A DNA stretch of 64,000 nt from Ensifer canadensis (lineage in GTDB: Bacteria > Pseudomonadota > Alphaproteobacteria > Rhizobiales > Rhizobiaceae). The stretch lies in NCBI RefSeq assembly GCF_017488845.2, contig NZ_CP083370.1:1922001-1986000 (forward strand), in the 5' to 3' direction. The translations under genes and the position numbers were made by a program. How positions within the stretch are numbered: the first letter of the stretch is position 1; each line of letters opens with the position of its first letter. The notes beneath the pieces are model-generated. The model was not told the DNA's origin and did not search any database. It worked only from the letters and a program-made list of their open reading frames with translations. Positions 1 through 7,350 of the stretch are shown in pieces.

Positions 1-19
1 ACGACGATCAGTCTCTTCC

Positions 20-122
20 ACAGCGCCGCGCGTCTTGTTAGACGCGCAAATGTCGCTGTATCCCTTTGAATTGCTGCATGTTTTCGTCCCTAATCGAATA
101 CGATTTAAGGAACATGCAGTAG
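20..122 (+). repeat. Repeat family A, copy 1 (double-hairpin intergenic element)
   Basis: About 100 bp made of a short hairpin (GCGCGTCT ... AGACGCGC) followed by a longer imperfect hairpin around GCTGCATG and its complement. The same element recurs at 1974-2045, 9051-9152, 17941-18043 and 45023-45119, always between genes. This is seen directly; resemblance to rhizobial RIME/REP-type repeats is general knowledge. Confidence 0.8.
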
Positions 123-215
123 GGCCTCACCCGTCGTTGCCGACGAACCAATGGCCTACAATTCCCTGGCCTCTTCCCGTTCACCTGAGGGAGGGAGCCA
201 TTCCCCACCTCGCCT

Positions 216-269
216 TCAGCCGGCGACAGAGCCACCGACAAAGGCGATGACGACTGTCGGACCGGACAT
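216..269 (-). CDS. possible 17-residue peptide, coupled to the upstream gene
   Basis: A 17-codon frame (starting MSGPTVV, ending SVAG) whose ATG overlaps the stop codon of the 125-aa gene as TGATG, with AGGAGG about 8 bases upstream. The peptide is hydrophobic and glycine-rich. The coupling and strong ribosome site argue for translation, but at this length chance cannot be excluded. No family is recognised. Confidence 0.25.
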   Translation of the reverse strand: MSGPTVVIAFVGGSVAG

Positions 270-646
270 CACGATTTCCTCCTGTCTCGCCAGACCGGCG
301 CGAACGCCTCGTCGAGCTCGCGTTGCAATGCCTCGAAGTCGAGACCCGGCAGGTCCTCCTTGCCCGGCAGGTCCCTCTTGCCCGGTGCGTCCCCCTTGCC
401 GATCAGCTCGAGCCCCGGCGCCAGCTTCATCCGGCCCGCGAGAAGCGCCATGCCCCACCGCCTAAGCCGGCCGGCCAGCCCGGCCTCACCGACCGCCCTC
501 CTCCTGCCCGTGCGCTGCCTGCCGCAGCCAAGCGCCGGGCTGGCAGCCCAGCTGAAGGCGGCGAGCGTCACCGAGGTGGCGGAAAAGGCTGCAAGCCCGG
601 CGAAAACAGGATTGCCGAGAAGCGTGTCCGTCACGTGCTCAAGCAT
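269..646 (-). CDS. small putative membrane protein, third gene of the repressor-linked chain
   Basis: 125 residues. Residues 10-35 form one hydrophobic, Ala-rich segment, probably a membrane anchor. An Arg-rich stretch follows, then a tail with repeated acidic/lysine 'PGK-DLPGK' units (about 85-100) and an acidic end. Its ATG overlaps the end of the LexA-type HTH gene by 8 bases (639-646), so the two are probably co-translated. I do not recognise a family. The composition is somewhat unusual, but the tight coupling on both sides favours a real gene. A role tied to the regulator, such as a membrane effector released on derepression, is only inference from position. Confidence 0.5.
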   Translation of the reverse strand: MLEHVTDTLLGNPVFAGLAAFSATSVTLAAFSWAASPALGCGRQRTGRRRAVGEAGLAGRLRRWGMALLAGRMKLAPGLELIGKGDAPGKRDLPGKEDLPGLDFEALQRELDEAFAPVWRDRRKS

Positions 647-917
647 GTGCCACCTCCACCACGACGATTGCCCTTGCCCGGTTTTTCAGCCGGCGGATAA
701 CGCCGCGCTCCTCCATCGCCGCCACCATCCGCGAGATGCCGGATTTCGATGACAGACCCAGATGGTCCTTCATCTCGTCGAACGTCGGCGAGACCCCGCC
801 CTTGTCGGCGCTGTAGCAGCGAATGAATCTGAGCAGCTCGTTCTGCCGCAGCGTCAGGCCGAGCGGCTGGCGCGTGGCGCGCCTGGTTGTCCTTGATGCG
901 ATTCTGGTGGCAGTCAT
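639..917 (-). CDS. stand-alone LexA-type winged-helix DNA-binding protein
   Basis: 92 residues. Residues 19-85 match the LexA N-terminal DNA-binding domain ([12 protein letters not shown], then [13 protein letters not shown], then [16 protein letters not shown]). There is no C-terminal S24 peptidase domain, so it cannot self-cleave; LexA is usually about 200-240 residues. The gene belongs to a leftward chain with 4-bp and 8-bp overlaps and is divergent from an S24 repressor at 1197. It is probably a small transcriptional regulator of this module. The family call is secure for the HTH; the target is unknown, though the palindrome at 1112-1130 is the obvious candidate. Confidence 0.8.
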   Translation of the reverse strand: MTATRIASRTTRRATRQPLGLTLRQNELLRFIRCYSADKGGVSPTFDEMKDHLGLSSKSGISRMVAAMEERGVIRRLKNRARAIVVVEVAHA

Positions 918-1111
918 CGGCTCACTCCAGCAAGCAGGCAGTCATCGTCGATGCGGCCCGCCGCGTTACCTCGTCGGTCACACCCGCCCGCGAAGCACGA
1001 GGCGTCGCGCCTGGCATGCCCGGCAAAGTGCCAGCCGGCCCGCTCCAGGCTGGAGCCGCGACCGAAAATGTCGGCCTCGTAAAGTTCGATTGACTGTTCG
1101 TTTCCGTTCAT
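914..1111 (-). CDS. 65-aa hypothetical protein, first gene of the leftward chain
   Basis: A 65-residue frame starting [16 protein letters not shown]. Its TGA overlaps the ATG of the LexA-type gene as ATGA (914-917), a classic coupling arrangement. The start codon lies directly beside the ATCCTAT palindrome, which also supplies the only Shine-Dalgarno-like bases (AGGA), so binding of a protein there would block both transcription and ribosome access. It contains four cysteines. No family is recognised. It may be real because of the coupling and position; coding evidence is otherwise modest. Confidence 0.4.
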   Translation of the reverse strand: MNGNEQSIELYEADIFGRGSSLERAGWHFAGHARRDASCFAGGCDRRGNAAGRIDDDCLLAGVSR

Positions 1112-1130
1112 ATCCTATCAATAATAGGAT
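1112..1130. promoter_or_regulatory. perfect palindromic operator between divergent genes
   Basis: ATCCTAT-CAATA-ATAGGAT: two perfect 7-bp arms with a 5-bp spacer, in the 85-bp gap between the leftward chain (start 1111) and the S24 repressor (start 1197). A further half-site, AATCCTATT, lies at 1153-1161. Position and symmetry fit an operator for the S24 repressor or the LexA-type protein. Binding itself is inference. Confidence 0.7.
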
Positions 1131-1196
1131 CGTATCGTTTTATCAAGAGGAAAAATCCTATTGGACGTAGGAAGCGGAATCTGGGATGCCATTGCC

Positions 1197-1850
1197 ATGG
1201 ATCAATTGCGGCGCCTTATCCGGGAAGCAGTCGACGCGAAGAGGACGACCTACAAGGATCTGTCCATCGCGATCGGGAAGAACCACGCCTATATCCAGCA
1301 GTTCGTCGAGCGCGAGAGCCCGCGCGAACTGCGCGAACGTGACGTGCGCACCATCACCGACCTGATCAGCGCGACGCCGGACGCGGGCGAAACCGGCCAA
1401 CCCCGCAACGCCACCGGTTTCAATCCGCAGATCGTGCCCGGCGAGCAGCTCGTCGGCCATCGCGACCTGCCGATTTTCGTTGCCGCCCAGGGCGGCGACG
1501 GCCATGTGATCGTCACCTTCGATGCGGTCGAATACGTCAAGCGCCCCTCGGTGCTCGAAGGCGTCAAGGGCGCCTATGGCATCTACCTCACCGGCACCTC
1601 GATGATTCCGGCCTATGAGCCCGGCGACATGGCGCTGGTGCATCCGCACCTGCCGCCGGCGCGCGACAAGGATGTCGTGCTCTACCACGTGCCACCCGCC
1701 AACGACGCCGAGGCGATCATCAAGCGCCTGGTGTCGTTCAACGACCGGGAATGGACGCTGAAGCAGTACAATCCCTATCTGGAATTCACCGAGAGCCGGG
1801 TGGAATGGTCCTTCTGCCACCGGGTCGTGGGCAAATACAGCGCCCGCTGA
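1197..1850 (+). CDS. S24-family (CI/LexA-like) transcriptional repressor
   Basis: 217 residues from ATG 1197; an in-frame TTG at 1161 would add 12 residues but looks less like the family start. The N-terminal 60 residues are a small helical DNA-binding region (LSIAIGKNHAYIQQF). Residues 85-217 form an S24 peptidase fold with the expected serine in GTSMIPAYEPGD (Ser135) and lysine in EAIIKRLV (Lys176), the catalytic dyad that drives self-cleavage in LexA and phage CI. The protein is divergent from a gene chain and faces the 1112-1130 palindrome. Autoregulation and damage-responsive derepression are inferred from the family, not shown here. Confidence 0.85.
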   Translation: MDQLRRLIREAVDAKRTTYKDLSIAIGKNHAYIQQFVERESPRELRERDVRTITDLISATPDAGETGQPRNATGFNPQIVPGEQLVGHRDLPIFVAAQGGDGHVIVTFDAVEYVKRPSVLEGVKGAYGIYLTGTSMIPAYEPGDMALVHPHLPPARDKDVVLYHVPPANDAEAIIKRLVSFNDREWTLKQYNPYLEFTESRVEWSFCHRVVGKYSAR

Positions 1851-2305
1851 CGCTGCGCAGGCATCGCCCGCCAGCCGCCGCCCGGAACACCGCTCCGCAA
1901 CAGCTTCAAAAGTAATAGCTTTTCGAAAATGGCGCCTGCTTGACGCTACGTCATGCGCGAGAGCAGCCGGCGATAAGGATAAAAACATGCAGCAATTCAA
2001 AGCGCTACAGCGACCTTTGCGCGTCTAATAAGACGCGCGGCGCTGGAGTGCACTGTCAGCAGCGGAGCACGCAGCCGAAATGGCACGCCGCCGAGAGGAA
2101 GCCGGCACGCAGTAAAAATCCCGGGAACCGGCGCGTGCAACGTGGCCGCCGGCAGACACGGCGCCGGCTCGCATGACAGTTGGGAAGCCTTAAGCGGCCC
2201 ACCGGCGCCCAAGCGCCCGCCCACACAACGCACCCCGCCGCCTGGGACACCGGAAAAGAACGCGAGACCGACGGACAGGCCCGTCTCACGCAATTGCCGA
2301 TCCGT
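1851..2305. other. intergenic stretch with one repeat
   Basis: Apart from repeat A copy 2 (1974-2045), no gene was found on either strand. The open frames here have atypical composition and overlap the repeat. Confidence 0.6.
1974..2045 (-). repeat. Repeat family A, copy 2 (truncated, reverse)
   Basis: Reverse-oriented copy. It keeps the short hairpin and ATGCAGCAATTCAAAG but lacks the distal arm of the long hairpin that full copies carry. Confidence 0.75.
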
Positions 2306-2554
2306 CTATGCGGCCATGATCTCCTGCATCTCGGACGGCAGGTCGCCGCCGATAAAAAGGATGGTCGCGTCTTCGAATTCGCCGGTCGACAGATCCCCTG
2401 CCCGGCTGAATGCGACAACGCCCACCTTGGTCGATGCCAGCCTTTCGGCCAGCCGGAGCGCGTGATCGGCCCCTGTCGCCTGCACCGGAGTGTCGGCGAG
2501 CAAGGCACCCCGATTTCCCCGCGTAAAGCTCTGAACGACGAAGTTTGTGACCAT
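2306..2554 (-). CDS. 82-aa hypothetical protein
   Basis: 82 residues starting MVTNFVVQSFTRG, ending SEMQEIMAA. The start at 2554 is chosen because AGGAG sits 8 bases upstream; an upstream frame to 2614 has no ribosome site. The protein looks soluble with alternating strands and helices (GALLADTPVQATGAD, then VGVVAFSRAGD). No domain is recognised. It stands alone on the minus strand, divergent from the 2803 unit. Confidence 0.6.
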   Translation of the reverse strand: MVTNFVVQSFTRGNRGALLADTPVQATGADHALRLAERLASTKVGVVAFSRAGDLSTGEFEDATILFIGGDLPSEMQEIMAA

Positions 2555-2675
2555 GTCATGCTCCTCTCTGCCACCTGCAATGGCAGCCCTAAGCTGACTC
2601 AATCTTCCGAACAAAACAAGAACAAACAGAAGGATATCGACAGGCCAGTCAGAAAAATCCTGCCGAATATATTTT

Positions 2676-2709
2676 TCCTATTGATGGATAAATAGGATTT
2701 TCCCTATTA
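2676..2709. promoter_or_regulatory. second cluster of TCCTATT/AATAGGA sites
   Basis: TCCTATT at 2676-2682 and AATAGGA at 2691-2697 form an inverted pair, followed by TCCCTATTA at 2701-2709. These are the same half-sites as the operator at 1112-1130 but with 5 bp more between them. They precede the gene at 2803, suggesting that it belongs to the same regulon. The AT-rich stretch could instead simply be a promoter. Confidence 0.45.
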
Positions 2710-2802
2710 TGTGACCATCAATTGAAAACGAGGAAAGCCGGATCCGGCAGCGCGCCTCAAGGCTCGTGCCGGCCCTTCCTGCTGTTTCGCCAGGGAGAAG
2801 GC

Positions 2803-3240
2803 ATGACAGTGACATCAGTACGAGAAGGTAAGCTTGTCAGCCCCTTCACCCAGAGCCGCGAGATCATCCTCGCGGTCACCATGCTCGGGCGCGGCCATTT
2901 CATCGAGGAAAGCGATTGCATCGGCACCATCTTTGCGACTGCCGCCGATTGGCTGAGGGCCCATGACGGCGAGCACGCCACCAAGCTCATCCGCTTCGAT
3001 CTCGAAGCGCTCTCCGGCGAAGACATCTCCGAGACCGTCGCCGACGCCTGGCTCGACGATTTCGATCGCACCCCTGACGATGAACACCTCCTGCCCGCCT
3101 TCGTGCGCACGTCTGAGGCGTGGGAACGCTGGTGCGCGGATTTCGAGGCGCCGGGTGGTGGCCTCCGCCAGGCCGCTCCCTTCTGCCAGCCGGGCCACGG
3201 CACGCTCAATCACCGCCAGCAGTTCGGACCCCAGCCCTGA
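2803..3240 (+). CDS. 145-aa hypothetical protein, possible member of the S24 regulon
   Basis: 145 residues from ATG 2803, with AGGGAGAAGG just upstream; the frame is open to 2722 but has no ribosome site there. The body (residues 1-115) is acidic and looks globular. The last 30 residues are Pro/Gln/His-rich and different in style, so a late frameshift is possible. The stop overlaps the next ATG as TGATG. No family is recognised. Control by the half-sites at 2676-2709 is inference. Confidence 0.6.
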   Translation: MTVTSVREGKLVSPFTQSREIILAVTMLGRGHFIEESDCIGTIFATAADWLRAHDGEHATKLIRFDLEALSGEDISETVADAWLDDFDRTPDDEHLLPAFVRTSEAWERWCADFEAPGGGLRQAAPFCQPGHGTLNHRQQFGPQP

Positions 3241-3446
3241 TGGATATCGCACTCGACAAATCGGCCCTCTTCGCCGCCATGGAAGCCTTCTGGCAAACGG
3301 AAGACGGCAACGACAAGGGCGTCGAGGCAGCCGTAACAGCCTATATCGAGCGCATGGGCCTTGCCCCATTCAACGAGATGGCCACCCGCAAGCGCGCCAC
3401 CCTTGCCGCCGCCACTGCTCGCCAGCCTGATGCGGCGCGGCGCTGA
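3240..3446 (+). CDS. 68-aa hypothetical protein, coupled to the preceding gene
   Basis: 68 residues, MDIALDKSALFAAMEAFWQ onward, mostly predicted helix and ending in an Ala/Arg-rich tail. The ATG is shared with the stop of the 145-aa gene (TGATG), so translation is probably coupled and the two products may work together. No family is recognised. Confidence 0.55.
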   Translation: MDIALDKSALFAAMEAFWQTEDGNDKGVEAAVTAYIERMGLAPFNEMATRKRATLAAATARQPDAARR

Positions 3447-3702
3447 TCACTCGTTCGCATCTGTTCCACCACTTGAGGGTCGAGCAACGACCCGCCCTCA
3501 TCACCCAAAATGCCAGCTCAAATACCGATCTTGGCTGCCCGTGCGATCGCTCTTCATTCCCGTCTCAGACATTCGTCCCGCTGTACGCTTCTGAAAATCC
3601 GCCATGGAAAAAGATGCGCTGGCCGCCTAAAGCTAGGCGTCGTGCCCGCATCTCGCTCGGCGGATTCTTTACGCCCTGACTCGACCACATCCGGATTCGT
3701 TG

Positions 3703-4122
3703 ATGAAAATCAGAAGCGCCACCATCGCCGACTACGACAGCCTGGTCGCCCTCGATACGATTGCGGCTGGCGACCCCGAGCGCCGTGATCATATCAGGGC
3801 GTGGATAGAGACAGGCTGCTGCTACGTGGCCGAGACGGACAAATCCGTCGGAGCCTATGGTGTCCTGGCCTACCATTTCTTCGGCAACGGCTTCATTGAA
3901 ATGGTCATGGTCGGCGCGCAGTTTCGTCGCCAGGGCCTCGGAATGGCGCTCGTCGAACATTTCAAGAGCATATGCGCAACGCCGAAGATCTTCACATCGA
4001 CGAACCAGTCCAACAGGCAAATGCAGCAGCTCCTGAGCGGCGCCGGTTTTCACACAAGCGGGTACATCGACAACCTCGATGAAAACGACCCCGAAATCGT
4101 GTTCTGTTTCCGCGCCGCATAG
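3703..4122 (+). CDS. GNAT-family N-acetyltransferase
   Basis: 139 residues. The GNAT fold is visible: a start of MKIRSATIADYDSL, the beta-4 strand FIEMVMVGAQF, then the acetyl-CoA pyrophosphate loop RRQGLGMALVEHF (about 84-96), and the C-terminal NRQMQQLLSGAGF typical of the family. It transfers an acetyl group from acetyl-CoA to an unknown amine. ATG 3703 is used rather than the TTG just before it. It stands alone, with a family B repeat directly downstream. Confidence 0.85.
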   Translation: MKIRSATIADYDSLVALDTIAAGDPERRDHIRAWIETGCCYVAETDKSVGAYGVLAYHFFGNGFIEMVMVGAQFRRQGLGMALVEHFKSICATPKIFTSTNQSNRQMQQLLSGAGFHTSGYIDNLDENDPEIVFCFRAA

Positions 4123-4180
4123 AGCATTTCCAGGAAATGTGCGAAGCGGTTTTCCGTCAGGAAATGCGTGAAAACAAAGC
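4123..4180 (+). repeat. Repeat family B
   Basis: Element with the core GTGCGAAGCGGTTTTCCGT bracketed by GCATTTCC and GGAAATGC, forming a hairpin. Other copies lie at 6038, 7229 (two in tandem), 17801, 34019 (reverse), 44932 and 46017. Confidence 0.8.
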
Positions 4181-4237
4181 GCTGCAGCGGTTCTGAGACT
4201 AGAAACACCCTTGGCCGGCCGTAGAGAGGCGTTGAAC

Positions 4238-4876
4238 GTGACAGCCTTTGGGGGACGCTCCACGCCACGCCCTGATATTGCCGAAATCCCCCGCTTCATC
4301 GAAACAGACATCGACACGCCCATCGCGCCGGGACCGCAGATGATGCCCATCGAAACGAATCCGCCACTGCTGAACGAAGAAGACCTGCGCAATATTGCGC
4401 TCTGGGCTGCCGTTTGCGCCGAACGCGCCCTCCCCATTTTCGAGACGGAGGCCCCTGATGATACCCGCCCGCGCGCAGCTCTCTCGGCCATCCGCGCCTT
4501 TGCGCAAGGCGGTGCGCGGACTGCAGCGCTGCGCAAGCTAGCCTGGGCGGCCAATTCCGCTGCACGCGAGGCCGGCGATCCCGCAGCCTCCGCCGCCGCC
4601 CGCGCCGCAATGGCTGCCGCCGGATCCGCCTACGCCCATCCGATCGCCACCCCTCACCAGGTCAACCACATCCTTGGCCCGGCAGCCTACGGCGCGCAAG
4701 CCGCAGCGCTCGCCGCCGTCGATCCGGCCGGCATCATCGAAGCGGAAGTCCGCTGGGCGATCGCGCAGGCACCACCCGAAGTCCGGCACATCGTGCAGCG
4801 AATGCCGGCGCGCGCACCAAGCAAGGGCCAGTTCCACGCGCTGCTCTACCGGCTTGATAGGGGCTTGCGCCAATGA
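4238..4876 (+). CDS. Imm5-like putative immunity protein
   Basis: 212 residues from GTG 4238, chosen because GAGAGG lies about 8 bases upstream. After a proline-rich N-terminal stretch, residues 45-150 resemble the Imm5-like family: LRNIALWAAVCAERALPIFE, then DDTRPRAALSAIRAFAQG, then an Ala-rich helical block with AAREAGDPAASAAARAA. Members are annotated as immunity proteins by association with polymorphic-toxin loci; most have no measured activity. A C39-like peptidase gene starts 34 bases downstream on the same strand, so the two probably form an operon. No toxin gene is visible nearby, making this an orphan if the family call is right. Confidence 0.65.
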   Translation: MTAFGGRSTPRPDIAEIPRFIETDIDTPIAPGPQMMPIETNPPLLNEEDLRNIALWAAVCAERALPIFETEAPDDTRPRAALSAIRAFAQGGARTAALRKLAWAANSAAREAGDPAASAAARAAMAAAGSAYAHPIATPHQVNHILGPAAYGAQAAALAAVDPAGIIEAEVRWAIAQAPPEVRHIVQRMPARAPSKGQFHALLYRLDRGLRQ

Positions 4877-4910
4877 CAAAAGTTGCGTCGCGCCCGACGG
4901 AGTAAGCGGT

Positions 4911-5531
4911 ATGGAAACAGTAGAACACAAGGTCCCCTATTTCAGCCAATGGGAAAGCCCGGAGATGACATTGGCGGTTCTGTCGGAGGGTGCGGCGGCC
5001 CTTCACCGCGATCCGCTCTGGCGCAACTCGGGCGCTGAGACGATTGAGGAATATGCGCGCTGGGCGGTGAATGTCTGCGGCATGGCCTGCCTGAAGATGA
5101 TCCTGGCCGCACGCGGCGAGTTGCACCCGATCCTGTCGCTTGCGCGCGGCTGCACCGACTATGGCGGCTATGTCGTCAACGAGGCCGATGCCTCGATCAA
5201 GGGACTGATCTACGCTCCCTTCGTGTCTTTCGTCGGCGAGCGCTTCGGGCTTGCCGCCGAAACGCTGACCAACATCCCGACGACGGACATTCCGGAGGTG
5301 CTTTCCGAAGGCCGCTTCTTCATCGCTTCGGTCAGCAGCGCCATACGGTGGCCGCAGCGCGAGCCGCCTTCAAAAGGCGGACACCTCGTGCTGGTAACGG
5401 CCGCCTCGCGCGAGAGCGTCCGGTTTCACAATCCTTCCGGCCATGACCGGGCCAATCAAGCCGATGTCGTCGTGCCGCTTTCCACCTTCGACCGTTTCTT
5501 CGCCAATCGCGGTATCGCCGTCAGCTTCTGA
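4911..5531 (+). CDS. C39-like cysteine peptidase domain protein
   Basis: 206 residues, ATG 4911 with GGAGTAAG upstream. Residues 50-180 fit the peptidase C39-like (papain-type) family: Cys56 in VCGMACLKM, His158 in KGGHLVLVTA and Asn174 in HNPSG in the expected order. There is no signal peptide and no transporter domain, so it is a stand-alone cytoplasmic protein, not a C39 bacteriocin exporter. It follows the Imm5-like gene by 34 bases. Proteolytic activity and substrate are unknown. Confidence 0.75.
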   Translation: METVEHKVPYFSQWESPEMTLAVLSEGAAALHRDPLWRNSGAETIEEYARWAVNVCGMACLKMILAARGELHPILSLARGCTDYGGYVVNEADASIKGLIYAPFVSFVGERFGLAAETLTNIPTTDIPEVLSEGRFFIASVSSAIRWPQREPPSKGGHLVLVTAASRESVRFHNPSGHDRANQADVVVPLSTFDRFFANRGIAVSF

Positions 5532-5631
5532 TCTCGCACCCAGCCCAAAGAACTACCCAATAAAGGCAGGCAGCAATCATCTGCGAAAATGCTAATAATC
5601 AGGTGGGGCAGGAACAGAGGGGAATTACTTT

Positions 5632-6036
5632 ATGCCACGCCTAGCACAATTGTATTTCAAGACAGCGATCATCTTTCTGATCATCGGCATATCGATGGGC
5701 CTGCACATGGCCATCGGCCAGGATCACAGCGCGATCGGCGCCCACGCCCATGCAAACCTTTTGGGATGGGTGACGATGGCGATCTTCGGTGGTTACCACG
5801 CGCTGAACCCGGCCAAGGCGCAGAAGCGTCTGGCGATGATCCAGTACTGCGTCTACACCGCCGGCGTCGCGCTGCTGGTGCCGTCGCTGTACCTGATGCT
5901 GACCGGCAGCCCGCAACTGGAGCCGGTGGTCGCCATCGCGTCGGTCATCACCTTCATCGGCGTGCTCCTGTTTGCGGCCATCATCTTTGGCAGCAGCGAG
6001 ACGGTGACGCGGCCGACCGCGGTGCCGTCGCGCTAA
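5632..6036 (+). CDS. small membrane protein resembling cytochrome oxidase subunit I fragments
   Basis: 134 residues with four probable membrane helices (about 10-28, 42-58, 70-90, 98-118). The motif GLHMAIGQDHS followed by AHAHANLLGWVTM resembles the haem-ligand region of the haem-copper oxidase subunit I superfamily, which appears in many short 'subunit I-like' proteins. It lacks the rest of a catalytic subunit. It may bind haem or a metal through the histidines; this is inference. Start ATG 5632 follows an AGGGGAATTAC stretch. Confidence 0.7.
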   Translation: MPRLAQLYFKTAIIFLIIGISMGLHMAIGQDHSAIGAHAHANLLGWVTMAIFGGYHALNPAKAQKRLAMIQYCVYTAGVALLVPSLYLMLTGSPQLEPVVAIASVITFIGVLLFAAIIFGSSETVTRPTAVPSR

Positions 6037-6037
6037 A

Positions 6038-6085
6038 GCATTTCAAGGAAAAGTGCGAAGCGGTTTTCGTAAAAAACAAGGAGCT
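6038..6085 (+). repeat. Repeat family B (partial)
   Basis: GCATTTCAAGGAAAAGTGCGAAGCGG and its tail, lacking the second arm. It lies immediately after the stop codon of the 134-aa membrane protein. Confidence 0.7.
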
Positions 6086-6165
6086 AGCGCGTTTCCGTCT
6101 TTACCGGAACCGCGCTGGCTCGCAAAGACGCGCGGCCGTCTCCCGGTGGCAAGGCCGGGCGCTCT

Positions 6166-6318
6166 TTACTGAGCGCTCGCCTTCAGCACCCGATACGTCG
6201 CATTGTCGAGAGCAAGGCCGGTCTCGGTGCCGTCCTTCTGGAATCCGCGCACCGTGTTCCCGCAGGCCGTCAGCGAAAGCAGCACCGGACACACCAGCGC
6301 GATGGTGGCCCTGGACAT
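6166..6318 (-). CDS. entericidin A/B family lipoprotein
   Basis: 50 residues from ATG 6318; GGAG lies 7 bases upstream, better placed than for the ATG at 6324. A short signal peptide ends in the lipobox LTAC, followed directly by GNTVRGFQKDG, the hallmark of the entericidin family. The mature protein is a lipid-anchored peptide of about 30 residues. Enterobacterial entericidins are linked to programmed lysis and stress, but the role in rhizobia is not established. It stands alone. Confidence 0.8.
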   Translation of the reverse strand: MSRATIALVCPVLLSLTACGNTVRGFQKDGTETGLALDNATYRVLKASAQ

Positions 6319-6486
6319 CCTCATCTCCGTCTTGATTTGCCTCGCCTGACGAGATGACGCGCCCGCTGGTAAAATCAACGTGTCCGACAACAAAAACAAG
6401 GACTAAACCAGTTTCGTGCCGGCACCGCCCACTCGACACCTTCCGAAACTTGGAGCACTCTTAAACCTGTCGTTCGAGAGGATTTC

Positions 6487-6975
6487 ATGATCAGGCTTAT
6501 GCGAAGGAGTGGCACCCCTTTGGAGCTAGAGGCAAGCCAGGTGCTGCGCATCCGCAAGACGGATCCGCGCCTCGATGACGGTCTCGGCAACACGCTGATC
6601 AATGCCGGCCAGACCTTTTTCGTCCAGGAGGAGGCAGCGGCCGTCGCCGCTGCCGTCAAGGCCGAGCTGCCATCCCTCTATCGTTTCACCCATCGCATCG
6701 GCGCGCCGGTCTGGGTCAATGTGCACGCGGCCAAGGGGCCAATGCCGCTTGCGCCCAACCACCGCGTGCCTGGCCTAGGGTCAGCGCTGGATATCGGCGG
6801 CAAGCGCCAATATGTCCGCGAAAGCCCGGAAGAGGTCAGAAGCGCGATCGCGGCGGCGGGCGGTGATGTGCAGCCGATCCCGGACGAAGGCCTCTGGGTT
6901 CAGGGAAGAGAGACGCTGAGGGAGATCCTGGGCAGCCTCGAGGCCTGGGACGAGGAATTGACGACGCCGGAATAG
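6487..6975 (+). CDS. 162-aa hypothetical protein
   Basis: 162 residues starting MIRLMRRSGTPLELEA. It looks soluble with no signal peptide: strand-rich start, a helical Ala/Val segment (50-60), then LPLAPNHRVPGLG-type loop and an acidic helical C-terminus. I recognise no family. The start could be the later ATG in frame, but 6487 follows a GAGAGG stretch. A terminator at 7196 may end its transcript. Confidence 0.65.
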   Translation: MIRLMRRSGTPLELEASQVLRIRKTDPRLDDGLGNTLINAGQTFFVQEEAAAVAAAVKAELPSLYRFTHRIGAPVWVNVHAAKGPMPLAPNHRVPGLGSALDIGGKRQYVRESPEEVRSAIAAAGGDVQPIPDEGLWVQGRETLREILGSLEAWDEELTTPE

Positions 6976-7195
6976 GCCCGCCACCTGTCTCGCCCCGGCG
7001 GCCCTGAGCCGTACTGCCGGCCCGCGCAACCGCGCCGCTACAGCTCGCCCGTCGTATTTATTTCATCAGGCGTACCGGAATCGCCGAATCGGACCTTCCC
7101 CAGCCCAAGGTCGGCATAGTATTTACCGTACCGCGCAGTACGTTCCTTTATGAACTGCGCTTCCCCGCACCCTGAGCCATTTTGGGTGCTTGCTT
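6976..7195. other. 220-bp region before a terminator; possible long 3' UTR or small RNA
   Basis: No coding frame is supported. The right end carries the hairpin GCACCC ... GGGTGC (7167-7189), immediately before the terminator. The segment could be the 3' UTR of the 162-aa gene or encode an independent small RNA. Confidence 0.35.
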
Positions 7196-7220
7196 GCCCC
7201 GCCATCGCGCGGGGCTTTTT
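7196..7220 (+). terminator. Rho-independent terminator
   Basis: GCCCCGC (7196-7202), six-base loop, GCGGGGC (7209-7215), then TTTTT (7216-7220) and CTT. A textbook intrinsic terminator reading rightward. Confidence 0.85.
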
Positions 7221-7228
7221 CTTACCGG

Positions 7229-7335
7229 GCGCAGAACCTTTCCAGGAAAAGTGCGAAGCGGTTTTCCGTTAGGAAATGCGAAAAACAAAGAGACCGAGCC
7301 CTTCCAGGAAAAATGCGAAGCGGTTTTCGTCCGTC
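7229..7335 (+). repeat. Repeat family B, two tandem copies
   Basis: A full copy at about 7229-7289 is followed by a partial second one (TTCCAGGAAAAATGCGAAG) at about 7300-7335. It sits between the terminator and the end of the YkgJ gene. Confidence 0.75.
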
Positions 7336-7350
7336 GATGACGGAAACATT

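Noticed and set aside
7229..7335. tandem short repeats considered as a CRISPR
   Set aside because: Only two diverged copies without regular unique spacers; they match a dispersed palindromic family.
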